Below, one piece after another: positions 46,751-57,214 of a stretch of DNA of 64,000 bases; the stretch's first letter is position 1; each line of letters opens with the position of its first letter. Origin of the DNA: Coenobita brevimanus (lineage: Eukaryota; Arthropoda; Malacostraca; Decapoda; Coenobitidae); the NCBI GenBank assembly GCA_032717465.1, contig CM064732.1, positions 35,941,822 to 36,005,821 on the forward strand. The letters are read 5' to 3'. The notes below the pieces were generated by a model. That model was not told the DNA's origin. It did not search any database and was given only the letters and a program-made list of their open reading frames with translations. Made by a program: the position numbers and the translations under genes.

Positions 46751-47464
46751 CACAGGCGGGACGAAAATAATCCAGTCTGCACTGTAGCTGTTCCACCCGA
46801 GTCTGCAAGTGAAGCTCTCCCATGCAGTATGTGCCTGACCGATAGTTTGGGGAAGAATCCTGATATCATGAATGATCTCCAGACTAAGCTTTCTCATCTA
46901 CCTCCCAAGGAAAGGCAGGAGTTTTCGGCATTACTGCAGGAGTACCCGCAAGTGTTCCGTGCTACTCCAGGAAGAACCACTGTGTTGATGCATGATGTCG
47001 ATGTTGGAGACGCAAAGCCAATTAAATTGCCTCCTTACCGTGTGAACCCAGTGAAAGTTCCTCTCATCCAGAAGGAGCTTGGCTACCTGTTGGACCACAA
47101 GATGATTGAGCCCTGTCAGAGCGAGTGGAGTTCTCCTATCACTCTAGTCCCTAAGCCAGGTGGGTCACAGCGGCTTTGCATTGACTACAGACGTGTTAAT
47201 CAGATAACTAAAACAGACACTTACCCTCTCCCTCGCGTGGAAGATTGCATAGACAAGATTGGAAAAGCTAGGTACATAAGTAAGTTTGATTTGTTAAAGG
47301 GATACTGGCAAGTACCTATGACTGAACGTGCTAGGGAGATCTCATTTTTTGTAACATTAGGAAAGACCTTTGCATGGTCTGTAATGCCATATACAGATTG
47401 TTTTAGAGTAATAAGAAATTTCCTTTGTAAATTTCTTTTTTCTTTGTGGGGAGGTGTTACATAG
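46751..47464 (+). pseudogene. pol: Reverse transcriptase, N-terminal part only
   Basis: Continues in the integrase C-terminal frame after the stop. Contains LSHLPPKERQEFSALLQEYP, the pre-RT stretch PGRTTVLMHDVDVGDAKPI and YRVNPVKVPLIQKELGYLL, then RT blocks: WSSPITLVPKPGG, RLCIDYRRVNQITKTDTYPL, KFDLLKGYWQVPMTERAREI. It breaks off after SVMPY, before the catalytic YxDD block. The following ~20 codons (TDCFRVIRNFLCKF) are not RT-like and run into the 3' LTR. The element therefore cannot make its own reverse transcriptase. Confidence 0.9.
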
Positions 47465-48244
47465 CCTATGATTTCATCATCCTTTGTGTAATTTTAACGC
47501 ACAGTTGCTGCATGTTTGATCACGAGCGTGTTCTGCCTCAGTCCCCCCCTTCTACCGTTATAGTAGAGTAAGTCGACATCTCTGTTATACTTTGCGGGAT
47601 TGTCATCTCTTTGTCCCCATGGCTTCATTTGCGCGTCCTCATTACAAGTTGTATCAAGCTCTCCTGGCCCCTATATAATGAGCTCAGTCTCTGCATCATT
47701 GCCACTTAGATCTGCTCCTCATTTTGTTTACATCTCTGTCCTCCCCTGTACAGATATTATTATTGTGAGTGCTCAAGAAATCTCCAACCATCTAGCAGCT
47801 GTGTGTAATTTGAGTATAACTGTTGTTGCATTTTTTCTTGTACTGTATAGCATAAGTTTAATTTGTAGGCCTAGTGAAGTTTTTGTAATTCATGTATGGA
47901 TCTTTATGTCAGTCATTTTTGATAATAGTTTGTATCTGTAATTATTTATCTGGCATTCACTGAGTATTATCTGGTATCTCATTTTATCAGGGCTGACTTA
48001 GATAAATTTATTCTTGCTAATTTCGTGTTAATAGAGGCTATTGCAGTTAACCATATATTTAACCTGTTTATTTGCCATTACATTATCTTTATGAGTCCTG
48101 AATGTTTTGTTGTTAATTTAAGCATTAAACTTTAACTTGTCATTTTACCTAACTCTTTTGTTTTGAACCTGGAACTTTACGGGACAGTAGTGACTCTTCG
48201 TATTCTCACTTAAAGTGTACATTATCTTTCTCTGTTCCGTAACA
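47455..48244 (+). repeat. 3' LTR
   Basis: Matches the 5' LTR except for an extra C in the CAGTCCCCCC run, GTTTGTCCCC to CTTTGTCCCC, GTTCACATC to GTTTACATC, and CTTGTAATTT to CTTGTCATTT. Confidence 0.93.
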
Positions 48245-48245
48245 A

Positions 48246-48586
48246 TATATATATATATAATTATATAAACAAATATATACATATACATATATATATGTAT
48301 ATATCTATATATATATATATATATATATATTCTCTCTCATTCTCCTTCCTTCTCAGTCTTTCTTTCCCTACCCTCTTACCTTCACTCTCCCCATTCATTT
48401 CCTTTCTGTTCCTCCTCATGCCCTATTCCCTCTTGTCTCTATAATTCCGTCTCCCTCCCTCCCTTGTATCTTCACTTTCAATTCTTCTTAATCCCTAACA
48501 TCCTTCCTCTCTCTCGTCCTTATTTTGGTCTCCGTCGTCCCTAGCATCAAGAGATTTCCACCAGGTATCGCCATCGCTTAGAGCAT

Positions 48587-48628
<42 letters not shown>

Positions 48629-48697
48629 ATATATCTATCTCATTTCTAGTTTTCTCTTATCCTCACGCTCTTCCTAACTTCTTCCTCCTGTAGCCTT

Positions 48698-48768
<71 letters not shown>

Positions 48769-48770
48769 GC
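48246..48770. repeat. AT tract followed by CT-rich DNA with (CT)n tracts
   Basis: AT/CTAT to about 48332, pyrimidine-rich sequence, CT tracts at 48590-48625 and 48700-48765. Confidence 0.9.
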
Positions 48771-49569
48771 TTTCCATCCATTATTCCCATCTTCCCCAGT
48801 TCTTCCAATTTACTACTATATATATTGGTATATTTCACTGCTTCTCACTATCCTCTTTCCTTTTTTTCCATCCATTCCTTCTTATTTCCCAGTCCTCCTT
48901 TCTTCTCACTCCCTCTTTCTTATTCAGTCCTTTCTTTAACACTGTTTTCCTAAGTTTCATTGTTTTCATTCTTACTTCTTCAGTCCGTTTTAAAAAAGGC
49001 AATATCTAGCATCTTATTTCGATATATCTTTCCGAAATTTAAGAAACTTCTTTATAGACAGCAAGAGTAAACTTTAAAAATTCGTTTCCGGGTGGAACGG
49101 CCTAAACTTTTTCCTTTCGGCTTTGGCTGATGAGATTGATGGTTGGATAAGTAGACGGACGGAGGCCTTCTTGCTTAACTCCTTCATTGCAGTGACGCTT
49201 TATTTATCTCATTCTAGACACCAGAGAGGCGTTTTAGACGGCTTTCAGTATTGTTGTCATCGATGTTGTTGCTCAACCCTGGCCCGTCTGATCGAGCATA
49301 CCCGTCGACTACAGGCAAGCAATTGTTTCTATGGGGTTGTCCCAGAGGTTCCCTGCACCGCTGATGTGTCTGCGTTGAGTATGGCACGTGCCGTGGAGTG
49401 CTCCATTGAGTGTGTTAAATTGTGTGGGCCTATCCTACAAGCAGGGCGCGTTTCACCTGTGATCCCACGCAACCCAAATCTTAGCTGGTAACTGAGAGGG
49501 CTGGGTGATAACCTGCTCTAAGCCAAGCTAGATTAGCTCGATCGTATCAGTTTAAGGACTCCTTGGATG
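48771..49569. other. Unassigned; one 122-codon open frame
   Basis: T/C-rich to 49000. A plus-strand frame (49123-49491) opens MADEIDGWISRRTEAFLLNS and contains HRCCCSTLARLIEHTRR. I recognise no family and cannot distinguish it from a chance ORF. Confidence 0.35.
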
Positions 49570-50280
49570 GGTGGATGTCAGATTTGGGAATTGTAATAGT
49601 GTTTTGAGCAGGGCGTTTTATTGCCCTGCTCAAATAAGGGGTAGGTTGATGCAATATCATTGTTTTTGCTGGAATGCCTGGAGGTGCGATATATCTGTGT
49701 ATCTTTGTCATGTAATGACGAGGGTGTCGTATATTGGCACAGGCTGCTGCATAGAATTGTGTTTCTCTCATATCAAGGTAGTCTCTGACAAGGAGGACTT
49801 TGGTTTCATAGTGTAAGTGAACCGTGGGGGTTGTTTTGGTACAGCTAGTGGGAATGCATATGACGTTGTTCTGTATGGTTTCCAAGGCTTTCTAGTGACT
49901 AGTAAAAAGTTCGAATCCCATGCCGATGAAGGACAGCACTAGTATAATGTGGTATTTGCAGTGTATGGGGAGTACTTGTTTATATTTTTTTTCACCAATG
50001 TTCAGTCCTGTATTTGTCCTGAATGCATTGGGTTTGGGGGTGTACCACCTCTCGATGTTTTGTACTCGGTCCTTAAAGATGAGTCCGGTGTCAAATGTCA
50101 CTACAGGGATCTTAGTGGAAGGTGTTTTTGGCACACGAACACAGCTAATTATGATGTGAGGGGAGTACCCAAGTTCATGTTTATTGCTGGTAATGACTCT
50201 GATGGTGGATTTGTTTAGGTCAGTCGTCAGCCTGTAACCTTCGGCCCAAGTCTGCCATGTGTTTGAGGATGTCCTGCTGC
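49570..50280 (-). mobile_element. LINE fragment, RT C-terminal region
   Basis: The minus strand reads WRLTTDLNKSTIRVITS, then IPVVTFDTGLIFKDRVQNIE, PNAFRTNTGLNIGEKKYKQV, and ETIQNNVICIPTSCTKTTPT with HLHYETKVLLVRDYLDMRET. This is the post-palm and thumb region of a Jockey/RTE-like RT (GVTFDxxLTFxxH; LxTIQNxALRIATG; LHxEAxxLPVRxHLDMR). One stop and one frame change separate the two main pieces. Neither end of the element is visible. Confidence 0.7.
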
Positions 50281-50527
50281 AGCCATTGTGAAAGAGTCAA
50301 CACTATCAACGCCTTCAGTTGAAGAAGTTCTTCCAGAGAAAAACAAAATAGTCACTTGATAGCACAAGTAAACATTAAAAGACGTTCTTGGCTACGTTGG
50401 ATGTCTCTACAGCCGAGTAAAATCATTTGACATAGTTGGTATAAAAACCTCTTGGCTACGATGACGTGCGTTTGTAGTTTAATCTTACCCCCACCCACTT
50501 TTCTCTCCTTGCCTCCCACCATCTTCA

Positions 50528-50575
<48 letters not shown>

Positions 50576-51879
50576 GCCCTCTCCCCCCCTAATTCCCTCT
50601 TCACCTTTGTTTTCATCTCCCTCCTTCTCTGATTGCCTCTCACTCCCCATTTTTTCTTCCTTCGCTACATATCTCTTTCCTTCTCTCTTATTCTCTTCTG
50701 TCTACATTCTTTCCTCCTACCATTCTCCTTCTCTCTTGACACCTCCCTATCCTCCGGTCTCTGCTTTCCTTCATCCTTTTTTTTTTTATCTCACTAAGCG
50801 CATTCCTTCCCTTTTTAGATATCCTCCTTCCTCCCTGCCCCATCTCTCCCTCCCTCCCTAACTTCTACTACTTCTGTACCTGCTTTCTATCATCCCTACG
50901 TCTCTCCTTTTCTAATTTTATTCTATTTGCCTCCCTCACTCCTAACCTTTCCCATTTTCCGCGACCTTCTTTCTCTCCCCTCTCCCTCTCCTTTCCTCCT
51001 TTTCTCTCTCCTTTCTCATTCTTTCCCTCGCTTCCTACATTCCTCTTTTTCCATTATCTTGTTTCTTCCCACCTGCTCTCTCCCTCCCCTAACTGCCTTT
51101 TTCCCATTCTCCCTTTCTCCCCCTTCTCCTCACTCCTACGCCATCTCCTCGGTGATAAAAGCTTATTAATTATGTCCATTAGTGAGTTCCTTCGATCATC
51201 CGTGAGATTCAGCGGGACAAGGGAGGGAACAAAGGGACAGGTAGAGGGAAAGGATGGGGGAGATAGGGAGGAAGATAGGAAAGCGGGGAACAAGACGATG
51301 AGGATGGAGAGCAGGAATGGCTGAAAAGAAGAGTGGAAACGAAAGGGAAGAGGGAAGGAAGAGGTGAGAAGGAAGATAGGAAAGGATGGAAAAAGGGGAG
51401 ATGAGAGAGAAGGAGGGGGAGAGTCGTGGGAATATGAGGGAAAAGGAGGGGTAGGGGGAATGAAAGGTGAAAGGAGAGGAAGAGGAGAGGGCTGGGAGGA
51501 TTGAATGAGAATGCATAAATCTGCCAAGGAAAGAAATAACAACAGACCTAAGGGCCATTTACAGGTTGACTGTTTGAAAAGAAGACTATAACTATGATAT
51601 CTGTTTCTGTGAGTCGAGGATAAGGACAGTAAAATAAGTAGGATCCTCAGCCAACCAGTCCATTCAGCCGAAGCCGTCAATTAAAAGTACGAAGAACCAC
51701 GATACAGCACAAAGCACTCATAAAAATATCATAGGAAAGGATGAACTGAGAAACTACTGTCTACACAAATTCTATACCTCCTTAGTATATAAACGATAAC
51801 TAACATTGTCTTCGAAAAGATGAGCTGTTGCTGAATTATCCGTAATCTTGAAGAAAGGAAAATAATTAATTACATTTTC
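50281..51879. other. Pyrimidine block switching to purine block
   Basis: From 50480 to 51150 the plus strand is almost wholly C/T (with a (CT)n tract at 50527-50574). From 51210 to 51500 it is almost wholly A/G. The switch is sharp, at a ~60-bp mixed segment (GGTGATAAAAGCTTATTAAT). No gene recognised; open frames here are compositional. Confidence 0.7.
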
Positions 51880-52335
51880 ATAGTATTCACATGTAACTGT
51901 GTTTAGCTGGAGATCCCAAGCTACATACTGTCCGAGAAACGTTTAAATGTTATTACTGTAGTGCAGTCGACCATATTTGTTCCATATATTTACAACCGTA
52001 CTGAAAAAAAAAAAAAAATCTTTGCTTCATTTCACTGGAAACGTTTAGCAATAATCTTATAATCATCATCGGTCGTGTAAGTTGACCGACCTACAGTACG
52101 GTATTTAGCACCTATCGTATTATCAGCTCTTGAAAACTTTATATACTTGAATCACATCCTTCATAGTCTGCTGTGATCAGTTTTACAGATTTAGCTTTTG
52201 AAAATTTTCCTCGTATGGTTCGTATCTCATTCTAGGTATCATTTGTATTGCCCTGCATTGTACCCTCCTGATTCCCAATATCGTCTCTGTATTATGGTTA
52301 TCGAAATTGAAAGCAGTACTTCAGGTGCAGGCGCC
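51880..52335 (-). mobile_element. CR1-like LINE 3' fragment
   Basis: The minus strand reads ILGIRRVQCRAIQMIPRMRY with EPYEENFQKLNL (thumb block VQRRATKLIPxLRxLxYEERLKxLxL), and after a decayed gap FSVR, then NMVDCTTVITFKRFSDSM (C-terminal block NxWNxLPxxVVxAxTVNxFKxxLDxxM). An A14 run interrupts it at 52005-52018. Both termini undefined. Confidence 0.6.
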
Positions 52336-52484
52336 CTTAAGAAGTTGAGAGCGACAAGATAGAAGTAGGGCAGAGGACAGAATTTAAGAGAAGGGAGGAA
52401 GGAGAAAGGAGAAAGGGAAGGGAAAATGGAGGGGAGAAGAATAGGATGAGGGAAAGGCTCTGCAACTATGGAAGGGGTTAAGAA

Positions 52485-52530
<46 letters not shown>

Positions 52531-54046
52531 AAAAGAGAGGTAAAGGAAAGGAGGAACAGAAGAGAGGATGGGAAAAGACAGAATATAGTAGAGTGAGGAA
52601 AGTGCAATGGGAGGAAGAAAAGCAGGGAAGTCGAAGAAGGAATAGATGATATTAAAGGAAAAACAGGAAAAGGAAAAAAGTGAGATGAAAAAGAAAGGAC
52701 ACGACCGAAGGAAGACGAAATTAAAGAATAGAGGGTAAAAAGAGAAACGAAAAGAAAAGAAGAAAGAAGAGTTGGAGGGAAACTAGAGCTACTTACTGCA
52801 AGAAATGGGAAAGATTAGAAAGGAAAGAAGAGTAGAGAAAGACATGAGAAAGGAGAAAAAATAAGTAACCGTACTGTAGTTAAGGAAGAGTATTGTAAGT
52901 AAGGAGGAAAAGAGATAACTAATGGAAGAAGTGATGGAACAAGTGACTAACATTAGAATAGGATAGGAATTTGCTAAGAAGGATAAAAGAGAAGAAAAGA
53001 GAGGGATAAACTAAAAAGGAGAAAAACTCCAGAAATGAGATGAAAAGTTGGGGTTAAGGAGAAATAAAAAGGAAGAGTAAGTGCTAGAAAATAATTTGGT
53101 ATGCATAGATGAAAATGAAAGAAAGAGACAGGCAAATGGTGGGGAAGAAAGTGGACATGAAACTGATAAGAAAGATGGAAGGAAGGAGGGGAAAAGAGGA
53201 AGGTGGAGAGACAGACATGAAAGAGAGGATGATAACACTGGGAGGGAAAACGAGAGGACAGGGATAAAGAAAGTAGGTAGGTAGATAGAGGGAAAATGTA
53301 GGAAGAATGGAAAATGAGGGGAAATAAGGAACTGAGAGGAAAGGAGGAGGGAATGGAGATATAATGAAACGCAGAAGAGAGGTAAGATGTGGGGACAGGC
53401 TGAAGAAAAAAGCTGAAAGAGAGGGCGAGGGTGAAAAACAAGAAAAAAATGGAACAAAACTGAGAATATGGGTTGCTAGGGAACAGGAAAAGGGATAAAA
53501 ATTCTAAGAGTACACAGAGACAGAAGAGATTAGAAGGAAAAACAGATGAACAGTTAAAATAAGGGAGAATGGCAAGGGAAATGACAAGGAAGAAGGAAGC
53601 AGCTGATACTGTAAAAAAAAAAAAGAGACTGAAAGGGGGTATGAGAAATGAGAAGGGATAGAAAGTGTAAGAAAAAATGAGAAGAAAGACAAGAATAAAG
53701 AAAGGATAAAGGCTGAAAGAAAAGCAAATGAGAGAAGAGAGAGGGAGGGGAGAAGAATGAAATGTAGAATTAGGGCTGAGAGATGAGATAGGGGAAGAAA
53801 AGAGTGAGAGGAAGAATAAGAGTGCAGGAGGAAGAAAAGTTGTAAAAAATGGGGGTGAGATTAAATGTGAGAAAGAACAAAGAAGGAAGGAAAGCTATAT
53901 GAATGATGCAGTAGAAAGAACCTGAGAAAGATGTATGGAATTTTGGGGAGAGTGAGGTGGTTATCAAAGTATCTGTTGGTAGGCTGGTAGATGGTGGGAG
54001 GTGGGCTGTAGGGAGGAAAGAGGCATGTAGAATTAAGCTATTCAAC

Positions 54047-54087
<41 letters not shown>

Positions 54088-54426
54088 GATGATGATGATG
54101 ATGATGATGATAATGATGATGATGATTAAAAGCATGCAAAAAGGGGGGGAGGTTGGTAGCCGGAAGTGCATTCAACTTTTGTTTCTCAATGTTGAACAAA
54201 GATGAAGAAGCTGGATGCGTTAGTGTCCACTTGGCATGACTCAGGATGAGCTTAACTGCCGGCAGTGAGGCTCAGTTAGGACGTGGTAAGCGGAAGTCCT
54301 TAAACGAAAGGGGTGGTATGAGGTGGGTTAGAAAGGAAGGATAAAGGCAATACAGAAATGGGGTGTGGGATAGTATGGTTAAACCGTACTAGTGCCAATA
54401 TTATTTTAACATTTTCCTCGTGCGTT

Positions 54427-54476
<50 letters not shown>

Positions 54477-54710
54477 GTACCTTTATCTCACAAAGGATCA
54501 GTATAACCTATGCACATCACGCTATGAATACCATTTACATATTGCTCCTACATACTTTTCAGCTAATACTTACTTCTTGACCTGGATGTGTTTGTAGCTC
54601 ATAATATATGTATGAGTATGTTAATGTGAATGTGCAAGCCTTTTTACGAATGTTGTTGTAAATGTATGTAGGTCGAAAAGTTTGTGTGTAAGTAGTATAC
54701 TCGTATCTGC

Positions 54711-54770
<60 letters not shown>
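52336..54770. other. Purine-rich, gene-free region with microsatellites
   Basis: A/G-rich on the plus strand throughout, with a GA tract at 52489-52522, GA at 54051-54082, GAT trinucleotides at 54082-54126, CT at 54429-54474 and AT/GA at 54711-54770. Minus-strand Phe/Leu/Ser frames are compositional. Confidence 0.75.
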
Positions 54771-54772
<2 letters not shown>

Positions 54773-54916
54773 AGAAGAGAGTGGATGAGGAATTTGGAAG
54801 GAATTTGAGTGTAAAGTGGAGGGACTGTAAGAAAATGTTCTGAAGAGAGGTGAAAAGAGTAAGACAGGGTGGAAGTGAAGTTAGCAGGGGAGTGAAAGAT
54901 AAAAATGGTAGATTAC
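54771..54916 (+). mobile_element. LINE fragment cut by the LTR element
   Basis: The plus frame reads KKRVDEEFGRNLSVKWRDCK, then a stop, then REVKRVRQGGSEVSRGVKD and KNGRLL. This resembles the endonuclease-RT linker of the LINE family at 23442 (WxEVKRVRxG..VKDxNGxLL). It ends exactly where the LTR starts, so the LTR element inserted into it. Confidence 0.6.
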
Positions 54917-55973
54917 TGTCACGGGGTTTTTATAATATCACGGTAATTTTGAAATATATGCTTAAATATTATTTAATTGATAATAATATTCAATAATATT
55001 GAAGAGCAGGGACAATGATTGTCTTACTAAATCAAACAACGATTACCCTACGCTGGCCTGCTTCGCACGATTCTCTCAGAACGAGAATTTACAAACTTTC
55101 TCAACAGTACACAGCAGAGACTAATTACTCACAATTGCTGAATTACTGTACTGTTAGCCTCTGGAGAAAGTTACATCACCCCTGACAATAAATAACTAAT
55201 ACTAATAATAACAACATCAGGTTCTTGCTGATGCATTAACTCCTATCTGGCACAACGGATTTTAAGTTAATACCACAAGACTGGTCTAAGTACCAGTTAT
55301 GAAAGCAAACGTTTATGCAAGCTAGGAGCTATATGGAAAATAAGCTTAATTATGGAGAAATGAAACAAGATTTTACTTTACATTAAGCTCAAGGAAAAAA
55401 CTTAAATTTATTAATTACAAAAAAATAAATTTAACGTTACAATTCAAATCGAATCAATGAGACGCACTCACTCACTCGCACAAAAGCTAAATACTTACGC
55501 CTAGGAAAAACACCTTAATTAAACTCTTACAACTAGGGAAATACAAGAAGGAAATACTATAGTCGATGAATGCTGCGTATCACCCAAGCTGAACTAGGAT
55601 GGAAGTACTGAAGAACTGTGGAGTTTGGGTACTAGCTGACCTCACACTGCTCGCACAGGACCTCTCTCCATCGCAGCAACAACTGGACTGAATTCAAATA
55701 ATGTATAGGCAGGACGCACAAGCTACCAGAAGAAGGCGTGGCTAACGGTTTAGGCAAGCAGAGGCGAACGATAAAGAAACAATAGTATCGCTCAGTACAG
55801 CACTTAGTGACGTGCATTAAATCGGTCACTCTTGAAAACAGTGACGAATGTTTTGAAAAGTGTACCCCGAAATGGAGGGAGAAACGGTTAACTGAGCGAT
55901 ACACAGTGAGTTTTCCACTAATAGTTCGTGGCTTCTCACAAAACGGAAATGTCGCGAATTGATTCGTGACATT
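54917..55973 (-). repeat. LTR (3' LTR of copy A)
   Basis: On the minus strand it starts TGTCACGAATCAATTCGCGA and ends AAAAACCCCGTGACA (TG...CA), 1057 bp. The sister LTR at 59863 differs at about nine positions by eye. A 90-codon frame within (55632-55904, minus) is in both LTRs and is not assigned. Confidence 0.9.
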
Positions 55974-56330
55974 ACGCCCCTACAAAATTAAATTTTTTCC
56001 TTATGGGAAAAAATTTGTGGATATATATATGTATACATCCTAAGTCATTCACACAAGATTCACACTGTGGTGTGTGTGCTATCCTGCTACAGGAGAAAGT
56101 CGCAGTCGCCAGTGAGCGAAAAAACCTCGTATTTACGTTAATAAAAGCAAGCTTGAGGGAAAAACTCCGTGACGATGGTGAAAATCCTGTACTCAGGTCA
56201 AACTGAGCGAAAAGTCGCTACATTTACACTGACAGCTAATTGTTGTGTAGCGTGGTGTATGTAATACACGGTGTAGGTGTGACAGTTGTAGTGTAACTGT
56301 ACCTACGTGTAAAATGACACAGTAAATAAT

Positions 56331-56552
56331 ATGGCGACGACGAAGGCAGAGGAGAAGAGGCGGCAGCGTGCGGCAGACGATCAGCTGGGCCGCACAGCAA
56401 AACTGCTACACCCATTGCTGAACCTGCAAAACCAATTGAGGTGGAGCATCAAAAGTGTCAATGGGACAAAATTTTATTATGTTACAATTACTCTCTGCCT
56501 AGCAATCAGTACATGCTACGAAAAGTACACTCTGGCTGAAAAATACGAGTGA
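56331..56552 (+). CDS. Antisense 73-codon ORF in copy A
   Basis: MATTKAEEKRRQRAADDQLG opens a plus-strand frame, antisense to the retroelement, in its 3' region. The first ~25 residues are strongly charged and the rest is mixed. The translation is the same in copy B (61300-61521), but the DNA is almost identical too, so this is no evidence of selection. No family recognised. Confidence 0.25.
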   Translation: MATTKAEEKRRQRAADDQLGRTAKLLHPLLNLQNQLRWSIKSVNGTKFYYVTITLCLAISTCYEKYTLAEKYE

Positions 56553-56604
56553 CAGCCTAAGCTTCGTACATTCGAGGTCGCCATTAATTATAGCACACGA
56601 TTAT

Positions 56605-57205
56605 GTCAGCAAGTTGAGAATCCCTGTGCAACCTCGGGTCTTCCATAGCCTCGAACCACACACAGGTCCTCAACCTGTGCCTTAACCTACAGTTCTTATA
56701 TTAATATCGGAGAGCTGAGAATCCTTGTGCAAACTTGGGTCTTCCATAGCCTCAAGTCGCCTCTGCGGAATTCTCACTTCCCCCTTAACCTACAGTACTT
56801 ATATTAGTATCGGGGAGCTGAGAATCCTTGTGCAAACTCGGGTCTTCCATAGCCTCAAGTCGCCTCTGCGGAGTTCTCTCTCGAACTTCCCCCTTAACCT
56901 ACAGTACAATACTTATATTAGTACCGGGAAGCTGAGAATCCTTGTGCAAACTTGGGTCTTCCATAGCCTCAAGTCGCCTCTGCGGAGTTCTCTCTCGAAC
57001 TTCCCCCTTAACCTACAGTACTTATATTAGTATCGGGAAGCTGAGAATCCTTGTGCAAACTTGGGTCTTCCATAACCTCAAGTCGCCTCTGCGGAGTTCT
57101 CACTTCCCCCTTAACCTACAATACAATACTTATATTAGTACCGGAAAGCTGAGAATCCTTATGCAAACTTGGGTCTTCCATAGCCTCAAGTCGCCTCTCA
57201 ACTTC
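56605..57205. repeat. ~105-bp tandem repeat in element 3' region, copy A
   Basis: Six units start with GCTGAGAATCC or TTGAGAATCC at about 56612, 56715, 56817, 56930, 57041 and 57148 (spacing 102-113 bp). Each runs TGTGCAAACTTGGGTCTTCC, CATAGCCTCAAGTCGCCTCT and CCCCCTTAACCTACAGTACT. Confidence 0.92.
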
Positions 57206-57214
57206 CCCCTTAAC

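Larger units (their letters stand above)
42734..48244 (+). mobile_element. Ty3/gypsy LTR retrotransposon, integrase-before-RT order
   Basis: Two LTRs (789 and 790 bp, both TG...CA) flank gag, protease, integrase and a truncated RT, in that order. I count three substitutions and one 1-bp indel between the LTRs, so insertion was recent. The flanks are ATAT on both sides, a possible 4-bp duplication but not informative because the target is an AT tract. A primer-binding site follows the 5' LTR and a GTGGGGAGG purine tract precedes the 3' LTR. The RT is deleted from just after its VMPY motif up to about 60 bp before the 3' LTR, so RT catalytic residues and RNase H are absent. Two frameshifts and a stop also break pol. 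Confidence 0.93.

Noticed and set aside
44581..47464. Integrase-RT order caused by local rearrangement of a normal gypsy
   Set aside because: Integrase C-terminus, linker and RT share one frame across a single stop, and the second gypsy element also has integrase after protease. I keep the alternative only as something to test.
53081..53284. Highly charged 67-codon ORF
   Set aside because: Lys/Arg/Glu-rich only because the plus strand is A/G-rich for 2 kb around it.
56605..57205. Possible CRISPR-like array (regular ~105-bp units)
   Set aside because: Units are near-identical along their full length with no unique spacers, and they lie in the 3' region of a eukaryotic LTR element.
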